Shown: positions 23,241 through 35,100 of the stretch, piece after piece
How positions within the stretch are numbered: the first letter of the stretch is position 1
How the letters are laid out: the number at the start of each line of letters is the position of its first letter
Source of the DNA: Ditylenchus dipsaci
Lineage: Eukaryota; Nematoda; Chromadorea; Rhabditida; Anguinidae
DNA length: 64,000 bases
Direction: 5' to 3'
Assembly (NCBI GenBank): GCA_004194705.1
Contig: SADC01000914.1
Span: 161,359 to 225,358, forward strand
Notes under the pieces: generated by a model
Databases searched by the model: none
Seen by the model: only the letters and a program-made list of their open reading frames with translations
What the model was told of the DNA's origin: nothing
Made by a program: the position numbers and the translations under genes

Positions 23241-23700
23241 AGATAAAGCCAGAAAAGACACTTATAATGTCGTAAAAAAATAAAATACATTTTTTCAATT
23301 TAAAATAAAATACATTTTTTTATTTAGTCAGAATATTGAAAGTAATCATTTTATGATAAGATTTTGAGGCAATGTTATTATTCCGAAACTCCATTTCAAA
23401 CATAACTTTTCTGCCTTGGTCACCTAATCAAAAATGTTTTTTTCGCATAAAAAGGGCAGTGAACACTCAAGGCTCAGAGCAGCGGGACCCCAAAGACTTT
23501 GACATCCGACTTCCGACATCCATTGTGGCCACCGTATTAACGTCAAGGCATGGTTACTTGCTTAAAAAGCTATACGAATGATTCTTCCGGAAACGGAATC
23601 CTAAATCGGGAGAGATCCTTATCCGTAGACATCTCTAATTTTAACTCATACTGTGCCGATCTGGAAAAACAGAGTTTAGGAATTTTATAAAGGCTGTAAG
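23241..23700. other. upstream of visible DAC-gene exons
   Basis: Missing 5' exons of the minus-strand gene may lie here or beyond. No convincing exon was seen. Confidence 0.3.
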
Positions 23701-24125
23701 TACTTTCCCCGTCAAATTATTCTTTTTCCCGTCAAATCGTAAAAATATTTTTCTCTTGAGTATTTTTCAAAATTTCTTCTCGAATTTTTTCATAGTTTTT
23801 ACATAAAAATGTAGCCCTGGATCTCGGCATTCCAACAAGTTATCGACTGAATTTCTGAGTTTTCAAAAAGTTGGATAAAAAAGTCTTTGTATGGACCAAA
23901 TTTTTGAAAAATTCGCTCCAAACAAAGACTTTTTTCTCCGACTTTTAAAATCTCAGAAGTTCAGTCGATGGCTTGTTAGAAAGCCGAGACCTAGGGCTAC
24001 ATTTTGATGTTAAAATGTTGAAAAAATTAAAAACTTTTGGAGATAAAAAACATTTTTACGATTTGACGGGGTAAAAGAATAAGTTGACTGGGTAAATGAA
24101 TAATTTGACGGGGTAAAACAATTCG
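23701..24125. mobile_element. foldback element FB1 (left edge of tandem duplication)
   Basis: Palindromic arms with CCCCGTCAAATTATTCTTTT at the outer left and the complement words GACGGGGTAAAAGAATAAG on the right. Inner arms AAGTCTTTGTATGGA and GACTTTTTTCTCCGACTT. It resembles FB2 at 40466-40920 in its centre but has different outer ends. The duplication joint falls inside it, at 23993. Confidence 0.8.
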
Positions 24126-24152
24126 AGTCATTTTATGAATGAAAAACTTGCA

Positions 24153-24388
24153 ATACAGTCGAACCTGGATAACCAGATGGGTTACCGGTTATCGAGGTTT
24201 TGCTTTTTTAGAGTAAAAAGTTTTTGGCTTTTGAAAAACGATCGGCAAAATCGGCATCTTTGCGATATTTGCGACCAGACTGTCAAAACAGAATGATAAA
24301 AAGGTTCAAAAATGCCTAAAAAAGTGTCGGACCCAGTTGGGGAACGAACTTTTGGGGGTGTCCGGTTATCTAGGAATTAGCTGTAATA
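24153..24388. mobile_element. Tigger-type MITE
   Basis: Starts TACAGTCGAACCTGGATAAC and ends with GGTTATCTAGGAATTAGCTGTA. Degenerate inverted repeat; duplicated at 31613-31840. Confidence 0.6.
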
Positions 24389-24514
24389 TGATAATTTGTG
24401 AAAATATCAAACCATTTTTTAGCCTCTCTGTACTAACCTATACAATATTATGATTAATGTTTTGACTCGCTTAATGAAAACAAATTTTCAATCTTTTCTC
24501 AATATCCTCTTCTT

Positions 24515-24520
24515 TATAAA
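24515..24520 (+). promoter_or_regulatory. TATA box of repeat-protein gene, copy 1
   Basis: TATAAA about 185 bp before the start codon, followed by a C/T-rich stretch. The same box is at 31975 in copy 2. Confidence 0.45.
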
Positions 24521-25854
24521 AAGCTATCTAAACCCCACCCACACTCCTAACCTGCTCTACTCAATAATCACCAGTAGCTGTGCAAACATTTCATCCCATT
24601 GACAATTTCACGCAAAAATGCAAAAGACCTTAAAAATTACATTTCTTGCTGAAAAAAATATTTACTAACAAAATAATCCAAAAGTCGAAAAATGGTCTAA
24701 ATGCTATTACCGATCTTCTTATTTCTACAAGTAATCCATTTTTCCGAGTTAATATCAGCTTCCAGCTCCAGTTCAACCCTCACTAACTATGGCAGTGATG
24801 ATAGTAAGGCCCTTAGTAGTGGGGTGAACAAGATGATTCCACACAAACCCAGTTTGGCGATGATGACAGCGGACTTGTTAGACCCAATAGCGGTGGACCT
24901 AGTCTACCCAATGACAGCGATGCCACTAAATATGGGGGTGATTACTCACACACACTACCCATTGCGTCCAATTCTTTGGGCCCATCTAAAGTCAATCACT
25001 AGGATCGGCTAATTCTTTGGCAATTGATTCGGATGAAAATGGTCCTGCTCAGAATTCTCTAGCCCTTTCTAATAGCAATTCACTGGGATCGGCTGGAGTT
25101 GTTGCTCCTAATTCTGATACTAGTAGTATTGTGGTTCAGAATTCGTTAGCACTTTCCAACAGCAATTCACTAGGATCTGCTGTGGTTGTTAATCCTGATT
25201 CTGATACTAGTGATATTGCGGTTCACAATTCTTTGGCATTGTCAGAAAGCAACTCACTAGGATCTGTTGGATCATCGGCAGAAAAGTCAGGTGAGAGTAT
25301 CGGATGTGTTTAAACAAACACGATATTCCCTGCCGAATATTTATGAAATATGAATATATTTGATTATTTCTGGGAAACTGACCGAATTAGCAAAATATGG
25401 TACTTACTACTGTATTTCTTCTTATTAAGCCTCCCCCTCCTCCTCAATTTTGAGGGTCTGCATATCAGGGTAGAAGCAATGTAGTGCAAAGCTATTTAAC
25501 TGTCTACCGAAATCACTTTTTAGATTTTGGGTGAGCAGCCAAAAATCTCTAGCATCGAAAATCTAAAATCTAGCACCCGAAAAACCGATTTTTTCGGATT
25601 TCTCAGGCCACGAAAAATAAGAGCTATGAGGCTTCTATTAGAAGAAATACGAAACTCGATTTTAAAAATGCATATAAAGCGTCTCCGAACAATTTTTTTT
25701 CTGACTTTTGGCCAGAAATATTTTCAGTAGTTTCAATCACTTTTTCATCTGACTGAGAAAAACTTCATCTGACTGAGAAAAAAACACCCACTCATAGGGA
25801 TTCAGATTTTAACCAATTGTAACTATAAATTTTTTTCGTATGCAGTCGACTTTC

Positions 25855-26074
25855 GATTTAAGGACACCCCAAAAGTTCGTTCCCACCTAGGGTCCGATAC
25901 TTTTTTAGCCCGATTTTTAAAAATTTTACCAGTTTTTTGACAGTCTGCTTGCGAATATCACAAGGATTCCGATTTTGCCGATCGTTTTTTTATAACTAAA
26001 TATCTTTACTACTCAAGAATCAAAACCTCGATTTGAGGACAGGTTTCCTTAAATCGAGAGTCGACTGTACAGTA
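25855..26074. mobile_element. Tigger-type MITE
   Basis: Ends GCAGTCGACTTTCGATTTAA and TTAAATCGAGAGTCGACTGT. Intronic; copy 2 at 33305-33535. Confidence 0.75.
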
Positions 26075-26583
26075 TTTATTCCAAAAGAGCGACTTGAGGT
26101 TCAATTGTACGTCAGAACCATCCAGACCCCCACACCTCCAAATCACCCCTATAGACTGCCATTCTGATAGAGACGGCCGTTCTATTTCTGGGGCACTGAT
26201 TTACAATAACTATAACATAATAACTGTACTGGTAGGCCCTACTGAACATTATTCATATTATATATACTAAATATATATATTATATATTATATTTGTATAA
26301 ATTAAACTGTAAATTACAGTCTGTAATATGAATTTCACTGTGAAATTTAACTGTAGAAGTTTAACTTCATAAAAAAAATTATTGAGTACTCGAAATTTTC
26401 GATTACTCGACTCGATATTCGAAACTCGAAATTTTCACACCTGTTTTCTCCTTGATCGTGATTTTTTTTCTCGTAGAATATCATTATAGCACCCGAAAAA
26501 TTATACATGCTTTCAAACAAAATTAGGGTGGTCCGGCGCGAATTCAAAATTTCCAAATTGCTATGCTTATCAAGTTTCAAGTT

Positions 26584-26897
26584 TCTTAACCATGATATAG
26601 TTAACATGATCCCCTCAACCATGATATAGTTAACATGATCCCCTCAACTATGATATAGTTAACATGAATACATTAACCATAATATAGTTAACATGATCTC
26701 CTTAACCATGATATAGTTAACATGATTACCTTAACCATGATATAGTTAACATGATTACCTTAACCATGATATAGTTAACATGATTACCTTAACCATGATA
26801 TAGTTAACATGATTACCTTAACCATGATATAGTTAACATGATTACCTTAACCATGATATAGTTAACATGATTACCTTAACCATGATATAGTTACCAT
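26584..26897. repeat. 29-bp satellite array (block 3)
   Basis: About eleven units of the same 29-bp family, inside intron 1 of the repeat-protein gene. Block 4 at 34046-34391 has one more unit. Confidence 0.9.
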
Positions 26898-29800
26898 GAC
26901 CTCGACCTCTGCTGCTCTATTATAGTAAATATTTATAGTAAATTTTATAGTAAATATTATAATAAATACGGTATTATATGAGAAATTCTACAGTTATCGA
27001 TGATGCAGATCTTACTCAGGATGAGTGGGTGTATTTTTTGAGTCACAAGGGTGCTGGCGCGGATAACAGTGAGACTATCTGCAAAAATTATTTATGTATC
27101 TTTTACAGCTAGTGATTTCCAGGTGGTGAAAGCTCGATTCCCAACTCTTTGGCGCTTTCCAACAGTCAGTCACTTGGGTCAGCTGGCTCATTGACTTCTG
27201 ATCCAGATGACAGCAGCCTTGTTGACAATACACTAGCTCTAAATAATAGTCAGTCGCTAGGATCTACTGGATATCAAAGCTCAAGCTCAGATTCTAGCAA
27301 ACCAGTCCACAGTTCTCTAGCCATATCTAACAGCCAATCCCTAGGATCGGCTGGAGCAAAAGCTGCTTTAGATGAATCCATTGCTGCAGGCACTGTCAGC
27401 AATTCTCTGGCTGCATCTGACTCAATGCCCATTTCGGTGGAAAATAGACCAGACAGCCATTCTCTTGGATCTACTGGCTATGTTAGTAAACCTAAAAGTA
27501 GTGAAGCAGAGCTCCGGCCAGTTAGTAATTCACTCAAATCTTCGTCAAGCCAGTCTTTGCGGAATAAAGGTAAGTCAACTTTTGCCCTACGCACTTTTCC
27601 GGGGCCTGGGACTAATGCTTGAGTACTTTTTACTAGTGTTTAAAAAAAATTTTAAGGCGAAGGTGGCTAGTGGGTTATTATCTACTAGGATCTCATTTTT
27701 TAAACTTCCACAAGATCTATCGATATTTATTTCCAGATTTGATAAAGTCCCAAAAATCTCGAGATCAAATTCAAAATTTTAAAATTTTGGGAGGTTCAAA
27801 AAAATTAGAAAAAAGGTATATCTTTTAATTTTTAATAAAAGATATTCGGCGCTAGTCATAAATACCCTGTCTTATAGAATTGAATTTTCAAAAAATGTTA
27901 TAAAAGTGAAAACGGTAGACAGTTAAATAGCTTTGCACTACATTGCTTCTACCCTGATATACAGACCCTCAAAATTGAGGGGAAGGGAAGGCTTACATAA
28001 AAAGAAATACAGTTAGTGAGTACCCTATTTTGCTGAAATATCTTTAGGAACTCAAAAAGCAAGCGCTACTAGCAAATACTCCCTAAGAATCTGACCCCTT
28101 CAAAATGACTGTAACTACACTTTAAAGTAACAAGTTCAGGTTTAGCTCTCAGGCCAGGGGTTAGGCTAGCGTTTGCAAGTTGTGCCTAATAACTGTGTTA
28201 CCGTTTTCTCTCGCTACTTATTCGGTTGTACCCTTTTTTCCCTTCCCGCCTCCTCCGCACGAGTACTGTTTTTCTGACGTTTGTACTTTTAAGACAGCCA
28301 TTTCAGTCGAATTTAAGAAAAAAACCGTACTTATGCGAAGGAAGCTAGAAGGATAAAAGAGGGACGGCGGGTACCAACCGAATAACTTTACTCTCGAATA
28401 GAGCGCACGCTCCAATTCAAAATCGTCTTTTTGGCATTGTATTTTAGATTCACTTTTTTAAATTTCTTTTATGAAAATTACCAGTGTTTTGCTGAGGACA
28501 CTTTTTGCACCTGTGAGTAAAAGTGAGTAAGAATGATGTTTGTCCTCACAGCCTGTGAGGGAGAGTGAGAATTCAAAAAATTGTTCTCACAGGTGTGAGT
28601 GAGAGTGAGAAATTTTTTTTTGTCTTCACAGCTTGTGAGTGAGAGTGAGAATAAAAAAAAAGTTATTCTCACGCTCGACTCAGGCTCAGGCTTAGGCCAG
28701 CGTATGTTAGGACGGGCTCAAACGTGTATCTCTAACTGAAAAAATAGCAATATGAAAAAACAGCAAAAAAATTTGAATTCCCGCAAAAAAATTCTGTTGG
28801 CATTTTGGTCGTTGACATTTTGGCGTTGGCATTTTGTCCTACGACCAAAAAAAAACAACGCCAAAAAGATGATTTTGAATTAGGGGGAAAATAAAATTGT
28901 AATAAACAAAGATGTCTAAATTGTGAGTTTTCAAATTGATAGTCAGTTTACAAAAAAAGATTAAAGAGGACAAGAAACCAAGGAAATTTTTGTGAACAAA
29001 CCCTAAAAAAGGAGGAACAAGGCAACAAATCGATACATATTCTTAACTAGAGCTCAAATATGCCTATTTTTTCAGGGGGTGTGTCATTATATCCAAGTAG
29101 CTGACAACATTTGATTTTTTCAATCCTGCTTCTTTTATTGAAAAATGCGTTAATTAAACCGAGAGCATTTGATTTATTTGTTTTAGTCTCAAAATTAATT
29201 TTTTTAAATTTTATTTCAGACCACACCAATAGCATGTCATTAGGCAGTCTTCAACATTCCAACAGCCAATCTGTGGGTTTGTCAGGTGGCCATAGCCTTT
29301 CTTTAGGCAGCACAGAAGTCAGAAGTGCATATGACGCCAGCGAAGACAACAGAAAAAGCACTATAACTACAAAAGAGCCTGGCCATACTTCCCTATGACC
29401 GCTCGGATTGATCAGAATCGAGCTAATCTGATTGAGAATGTTGGAAATACAAGAACACTTGGCACATTTAATGCAGTCTATGACTGGCTGAACATGCCAA
29501 AAGTTTATAACTTTCCATACTAACAGCTTTAAAAAAATTTAGAGTCGTTGTGAGTGGTGCTACGGAATCATTTTATTTTAACTCATTTTTTAATAAAACA
29601 TTCTGAATATATTTTTTTAAGACTTTTTTCTTTTATAATTTTTTTGTACCCATTGTTTTTGTACTGATAGTTCTAAGAGCACATCCTCGTGCATCATTTC
29701 ACGCTGAACACTATACAGTCCACTCTCGATTTCACCCCCCCCCTGCAGTAAAACCCTGAAAAACCAACTTTCAGGACTTCTGGTTTTTCTGCAGCGGAAT

Positions 29801-30298
29801 TGTGACCAGTTTAACGTAATTTTAGACTGAAAGTTTCGTTTTCGCGCAAAAATTTTGACTTAAATTGCACAAATCACCAAATTAACTAGGATAAATAAAA
29901 TATTTACTGAGGGAAATCAGTGATTTAGTGGGGGAGGTTAGTATTTTGGTGTGTGTTTTCAGCCACAGCCTCTTCTAATTAATCCACCGGTGGGTTTATT
30001 TTTTAAACCTCCGAAAATCGGAAATTTTTTAATTGGGTTTCGAGATTTTCGGGTGCTTTACCAAAGTCTGAAAAGTGGAATCAGTAGAGCTCGTAGTAAT
30101 TAAGAAAACGTACTAAACAGCTTTGCAAAAATATTTACTCTGCCCCAAGGTACATATCCTCAAAGTTGAAGGGTGGCTCTATTAGGTAGGGTGGTTTAAT
30201 GAGAGGAAATACAGTATATGGGTGTTTCACTGTAATAAAAGCTAAAACATTTATTAATATATATTTTTTATAATTATAAGCCACGCAAATTAAAATCA

Positions 30299-31189
30299 TT
30301 AGTTACTGTTGACAGCCTTTACACTAGTTACTGCATTACTGCGACACCTCAGCTGGCCCAGCACACGACTTCTATATTCTTTTATGATGAGGATGGTGCA
30401 CAATGGATTGGTCACCTAGTAAAATTTGGAAAAATGATAAAAGATGTATGACCTAAAAATATACTATATTTCTTGTGCTGCGTCTTTGACTATATTGGCA
30501 CTGATTTTGACAAAATACAAAAAGACCCAACAATTTAAAAAAATTTAAAAATGCTTCGAAACAAATGGCAAATTTTCAAAGTCAAATACAGCAAAACCAG
30601 AATTTTTTTTGCTTAAAAGTAGTTAAAAGTGTTTATAAATAGTTTCAAGCAATTTTCGACGCTACTATCATATAGCCCACCACAATCATTTTTTGAGGGT
30701 ACCTAAACCCACCATTTTTGAAAAAACGAAGTTGTGCAAAAGCGCTTGTTAGTAATCACTAGGCCCTGAGCCTTAACCTAAGCCTGAGCCCACGGGCCTA
30801 AGCCTAAGCCTAAATTATTGGGAGAGGGGGTCTTTTATTACAGTAGCACCCAATTTTTTGCAAAAAAAAAATCAACAGGGGGACCAAGGTATACTTTTTG
30901 GTGTACCCTCAAACACATATAGAGCCAAAAATTTCTTGTTTCGAAAATTTACCGGAAGCCAACTGAAAATGATGTTTATTTTGTCAAAGACCCATGAAGA
31001 AGAATCACTGGTTAGTTCGTTGTAGGAAATAAATACCATTGGAACAAAGGCTAAAAACAGTGGAATGGTCGCCTGAATAATGACGTAGAACAAATATTAA
31101 TGTTTTTTTTTGAATACCTGTAGTATGAGCACCAAACTAATTTGTCTATTGACTGCCTTAGCTCTTTTAAGCTCCAGATCAGCAGACGA
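30299..31189 (-). pseudogene. chemoreceptor GPCR, 3' fragment in duplication unit 1
   Basis: Exons on minus: 31189-31118 (SSADLELKRAKAVNRQISLV), 31072-30953 (ATIPLFLAFVPMVF) and 30415-30299 (TNPLCTILIIKEYRSRVL, TAA stop). These correspond to transmembrane segments five-end to seven of a serpentine receptor; the NPLCTI...YR ending is typical of nematode Str-type receptors. The 5' half is missing because the duplication joint cuts at 31454, so this cannot make a receptor. Confidence 0.75.
30775..30815. repeat. short interstitial (CCTAAG)n tract
   Basis: CCTAAGCCTAAGCCTAA and imperfect neighbours. Read on minus it is (TTAGGC)3, the nematode telomere word. Repeated at 40036-40079; a shorter one lies at 46034. 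Confidence 0.6.
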
Positions 31190-31199
31190 TTTATTAATG

Positions 31200-31454
31200 G
31201 CTATAAGTAGTTTACGCCCTCAAAAACTGATTTACGCCCTCAAAATACTGGTTTACGCCCTCAAATCTATATATTGCCATTTTTTGTCAAATTTTTGTTG
31301 CCACTTTTTCAATATTTTTACACCAGCATGTAGCCCTGAATCTTGGCTTTCTAACAAGCCATTGACTGATTTTCTGAGATTTCAAAAGCTGGAGAAAAAA
31401 GTCTTTGTATGGAGCAAATTTTTTAAAAAATGTGCTCCATACATAGACTTTTTT
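31200..31454. mobile_element. truncated FB2 foldback at duplication joint
   Basis: Left arm and centre of the FB2 element (GGCTATAAGTAGTTTACGCC start, TTTACGCCCTCAAA repeats), cut at 31454 where FB1 sequence takes over. Confidence 0.85.
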
Positions 31455-31612
31455 AGGGCTACATTTTGATGTTAAAATGTTGAAAAAATTAAAACTTTTG
31501 GAGATAAAAAACATTTTTACGATTTGACGGGGTAAAAGAATAAGTTGACTGGGTAAATGAATAATTTGACGGGGTAAAACAATTCGAGTCATTTTATGAA
31601 TGAAAAACTTGC

Positions 31613-31840
31613 AATACAGTCGAACCTGGATAACCAGATGGGTTACCGGTTATCGAGGTTTTGCTTTTTAGAGTAAAAAGTTTTTGGCTTTTGAAAAACG
31701 ATCGGCAAAATCGGCATCTTTGCGATATTTGCGACCAGACTGTCAAAACAGAATGATAAAAAGGTTCAAAAATGCCTAAAAAAGTGTCGGACCCAGTTGG
31801 GGAACGAACTTTTGGGGGTGTCCGGTTATCTAGGAATTAG
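31613..31840. mobile_element. Tigger-type MITE, unit 2
   Basis: Duplicate of the element at 24153-24388, one base shorter in a T-run. Confidence 0.6.
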
Positions 31841-31974
31841 CTGTAATATGATAATTTGTGAAAATATCAAACCATTTTTTAGCCTCTCTGTACTAACCTA
31901 TACAATATTATGATTAATGTTTTGACTCGCTTAATGAAAACAAATTTTCAATCTTTTCTCAATATCCTCTTCTT

Positions 31975-31980
31975 TATAAA
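31975..31980 (+). promoter_or_regulatory. TATA box of repeat-protein gene, copy 2
   Basis: TATAAA in CTTTATAAAAAGC, 186 bp before the ATG at 32161. Distance to a start site near 32005 is plausible, though the start site itself cannot be seen. Confidence 0.45.
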
Positions 31981-32160
31981 AAGCTATCTAAACCCCACCC
32001 ACACTCCTAACCTGCTCTACTCAATAATCACCAGTAGCTGTGCAAACATTTCATCCCATTGACAATTTCACGCAAAAATGCAAAAGACCTTAAAAATTAC
32101 ATTTCTTGCTGAAAAAAATATTTACTAACAAAATAATCCAAAAGTCGAAAAATGGTCTAA

Positions 32161-35100
32161 ATGCTATTACCGATCTTCTTATTTCTACAAGTAATCCATT
32201 TTTCCGAGTTAATATCAGCTTCCAGCTCCAGTTCAACCCTCACTAACTATGGCAGTGATGATAGTAAGGCCCTTAGTAGTGGGGGTGAACAAGATGATTC
32301 CACACAAACCCAGTTTGGCGATGATGACAGCGGACTTGTTAGACCCAATAGCGGTGGACCTAGTCTACCCAATGACAGCGATGCCACTAAATATGGGGGT
32401 GATTACTCACACACACTACCCATTGCGTCCAATTCTTTGGGCCCATCTAAAAGTCAATCACTAGGATCGGCTAATTCTTTGGCAATTGATTCGGATGAAA
32501 ATGGTCCTGCTCAGAATTCTCTAGCCCTTTCTAATAGCAATTCACTGGGATCGGCTGGAGTTGTTGCTCCTAATTCTGATACTAGTAGTATTGTGGTTCA
32601 GAATTCGTTAGCACTTTCCAACAGCAATTCACTAGGATCTGCTGTGGTTGTTAATCCTGATTCTGATACTAGTGATATTGCGGTTCACAATTCTTTGGCA
32701 TTGTCAGAAAGCAACTCACTAGGATCTGTTGGATCATCGGCAGAAAAGTCAGGTGAGAGTATCGGATGTGTTTAAACAAACACGATATTCCCTGCCGAAT
32801 ATTTATGAAATATGAATATATTTGATTATTTCTGGGAAACTGACCGAATTAGCAAAATATGGTACTTACTACTGTATTTCTTCTTATTAAGCCTCCCCTC
32901 CTCCTCAATTTTGAGGGTCTGCATATCAGGGTAGAAGCAATGTAGTGCAAAGCTATTTAACTGTCTACCGAAATCACTTTTTAGATTTTGGGTGAGCAGC
33001 CAAAAATCTCTAGCATCGAAAATCTAAAATCTAGCACCCGAAAAACCGATTTTTTCGGATTTCTCAGGCCACGAAAAATAAGAGCTATGAGGCTTCTATT
33101 AGAAGAAATACGAAACTCGATTTTAAAAATGCATATAAAGCGTCTCCGAACAATTTTTTTTCTGACTTTTGGCCAGAAATATTTTCAGTAGTTTCAATCA
33201 CTTTTTCATCTGACTGAGAAAAAACTTCATCTGACTGAGAAAAAAACACCCACTCATAGGGATTCAGATTTTAACCAATTGTAACTATAAATTTTTTTCG
33301 TATGCAGTCGACTTTCGATTTAAGGACACCCCAAAAAGTTCGTTCCCACCTAGGGTCCGATACTTTTTTAGCCCGATTTTTAAAAATTTTTACCAGTTTT
33401 TTGACAGTCTGCTTGCGAATATCACAAGGATTCCGATTTTGCCGATCGTTTTTTTATAACTAAATATCTTTACTACTCAAGAATCAAAACCTCGATTTGA
33501 GGACAGGTTTCCTTAAATCGAGAGTCGACTGTACAGTATTTATTCCAAAAGAGCGACTTGAGGTTCAATTGTACGTCAGAACCATCCAGACCCCCACACC
33601 TCCAAATCACCCCTATAGACTGCCATTCTGATAGAGACGGCCGTTCTATTTCTGGGGCACTGATTTACAATAACTATAACATAATAACTGTACTGGTAGG
33701 CCCTACTGAACATTATTCATATTATATATACTAAATATATATATTATATATTATATTTGTATAAATTAAACTGTAAATTACAGTCTGTAATATGAATTTC
33801 ACTGTGAAATTTAACTGTAGAAGTTTAACTTCATAAAAAAAATTATTGAGTACTCGAAATTTTCGATTACTCGACTCGATATTCGAAACTCGAAATTTTC
33901 ACACCTGTTTTCTCCTTGATCGTGATTTTTTTTCTCGTAGAATATCATTATAGCACCCGAAAAATTATACATGCTTTCAAACAAAATTAGGGTGGTCCCG
34001 CGCGAATTCAAAATTTCCAAATTGCTATGCTTATCAAGTTTCAAGTTTCTTAACCATGATATAGTTAACATGATCCCCTCAACCATGATATAGTTAACAT
34101 GATCCCCTCAACTATGATATAGTTAACATGAATACATTAACCATAATATAGTTAACATGATCTCCTTAACCATGATATAGTTAACATGATTACCTTAACC
34201 ATGATATAGTTAACATGATTACCTTAACCATGATATAGTTAACATGATTACCTTAACCATGATATAGTTAACATGATTACCTTAACCATGATATAGTTAA
34301 CATGATTACCTTAACCATGATATAGTTAACATGATTACCTTAACCATGATATAGTTAACATGATTACCTTAACCATGATATAGTTACCATGACCTCGACC
34401 TCTGCTGCTCTATTATAGTAAATATTTATAGTAAATTTTATAGTAAATATTATAATAAATACGGTATTATATGAGAAATTCTACAGTTATCGATGATGCA
34501 GATCTTACTCAGGATGAGTGGGTGTATTTTTTTGAGTCACAAGGGTGCTGGCGCGGATAACAGTGAGACTATCTGCAAAAATTATTTATGTATCTTTTAC
34601 AGCTAGTGATTTCCAGGTGGTGAAAGCTCGATTCCCAACTCTTTGGCGCTTTCCAACAGTCAGTCACTTGGGTCAGCTGGCTCATTGACTTCTGATCCAG
34701 ATGACAGCAGCCTTGTTGACAATACACTAGCTCTAAATAATAGTCAGTCGCTAGGATCTACTGGATATCAAAGCTCAAGCTCAGATTCTAGCAAACCAGT
34801 CCACAGTTCTCTAGCCATATCTAACAGCCAATCCCTAGGATCGGCTGGAGCAAAAGCTGCTTTAGATGAATCCATTGCTGCAGGCACTGTCAGCAATTCT
34901 CTGGCTGCATCTAACTCAATGCCCATTTCGGTGGAAAATAGACCAGACAGCCATTCTCTTGGATCTACTGGCTATGTTAGTAAACCTAAAAGTAGTGAAG
35001 CAGAGCTCCGGCCAGTTAGTAATTCACTCAAATCTTCGTCAAGCCAGTCTTTGCGGAATAAAGGTAAGTCAACTTTTGCCCTACGCACTTTTCCGGGGCC

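Larger units (their letters stand above)
25408..28015. repeat. inverted-repeat pair around exon 2 of the repeat-protein gene, unit 1
   Basis: About 100 bp at 25408-25510 (TACTGTATTTCTTCTTATTA to TTTAACTGTCTACC) recurs inverted at 27910-28015. Ends resemble the TACCGTATTTCTTCT element family. Exon 2 (27123-27569), a MITE and a 29-bp satellite block lie between. The same arrangement is at 32870-35508. Confidence 0.7.
24701..29523 (+). pseudogene. secreted Ser/Asn/Leu/Gly-repeat protein, copy 1 (frame-broken)
   Basis: Same three exons as the intact copy at 32161-37018: 24701-25290, 27123-27569 and 29220-29523. Compared with copy 2 it lacks one G near 24822, one A near 24990 and one A near 29354. 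Each loss is in a homopolymer and breaks the frame: exon one stops early and restarts, and exon three ends in an alternative frame. Either this is a dead duplicate or the losses are assembly errors. One real-looking substitution (Asp for Asn) is in exon two. TATA box and splice sites are preserved. Confidence 0.75.
23993..31454. repeat. tandem segmental duplication, unit 1
   Basis: 7462 bp, nearly identical to 31455-40722 apart from single-base homopolymer differences, one extra 29-bp satellite unit and a 1.76-kb insertion in unit 2. Unit 1 ends inside a truncated FB2 copy at 31454 and unit 2 begins at the FB1 sequence AGGGCTACATTTTGATG. Confidence 0.95.
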
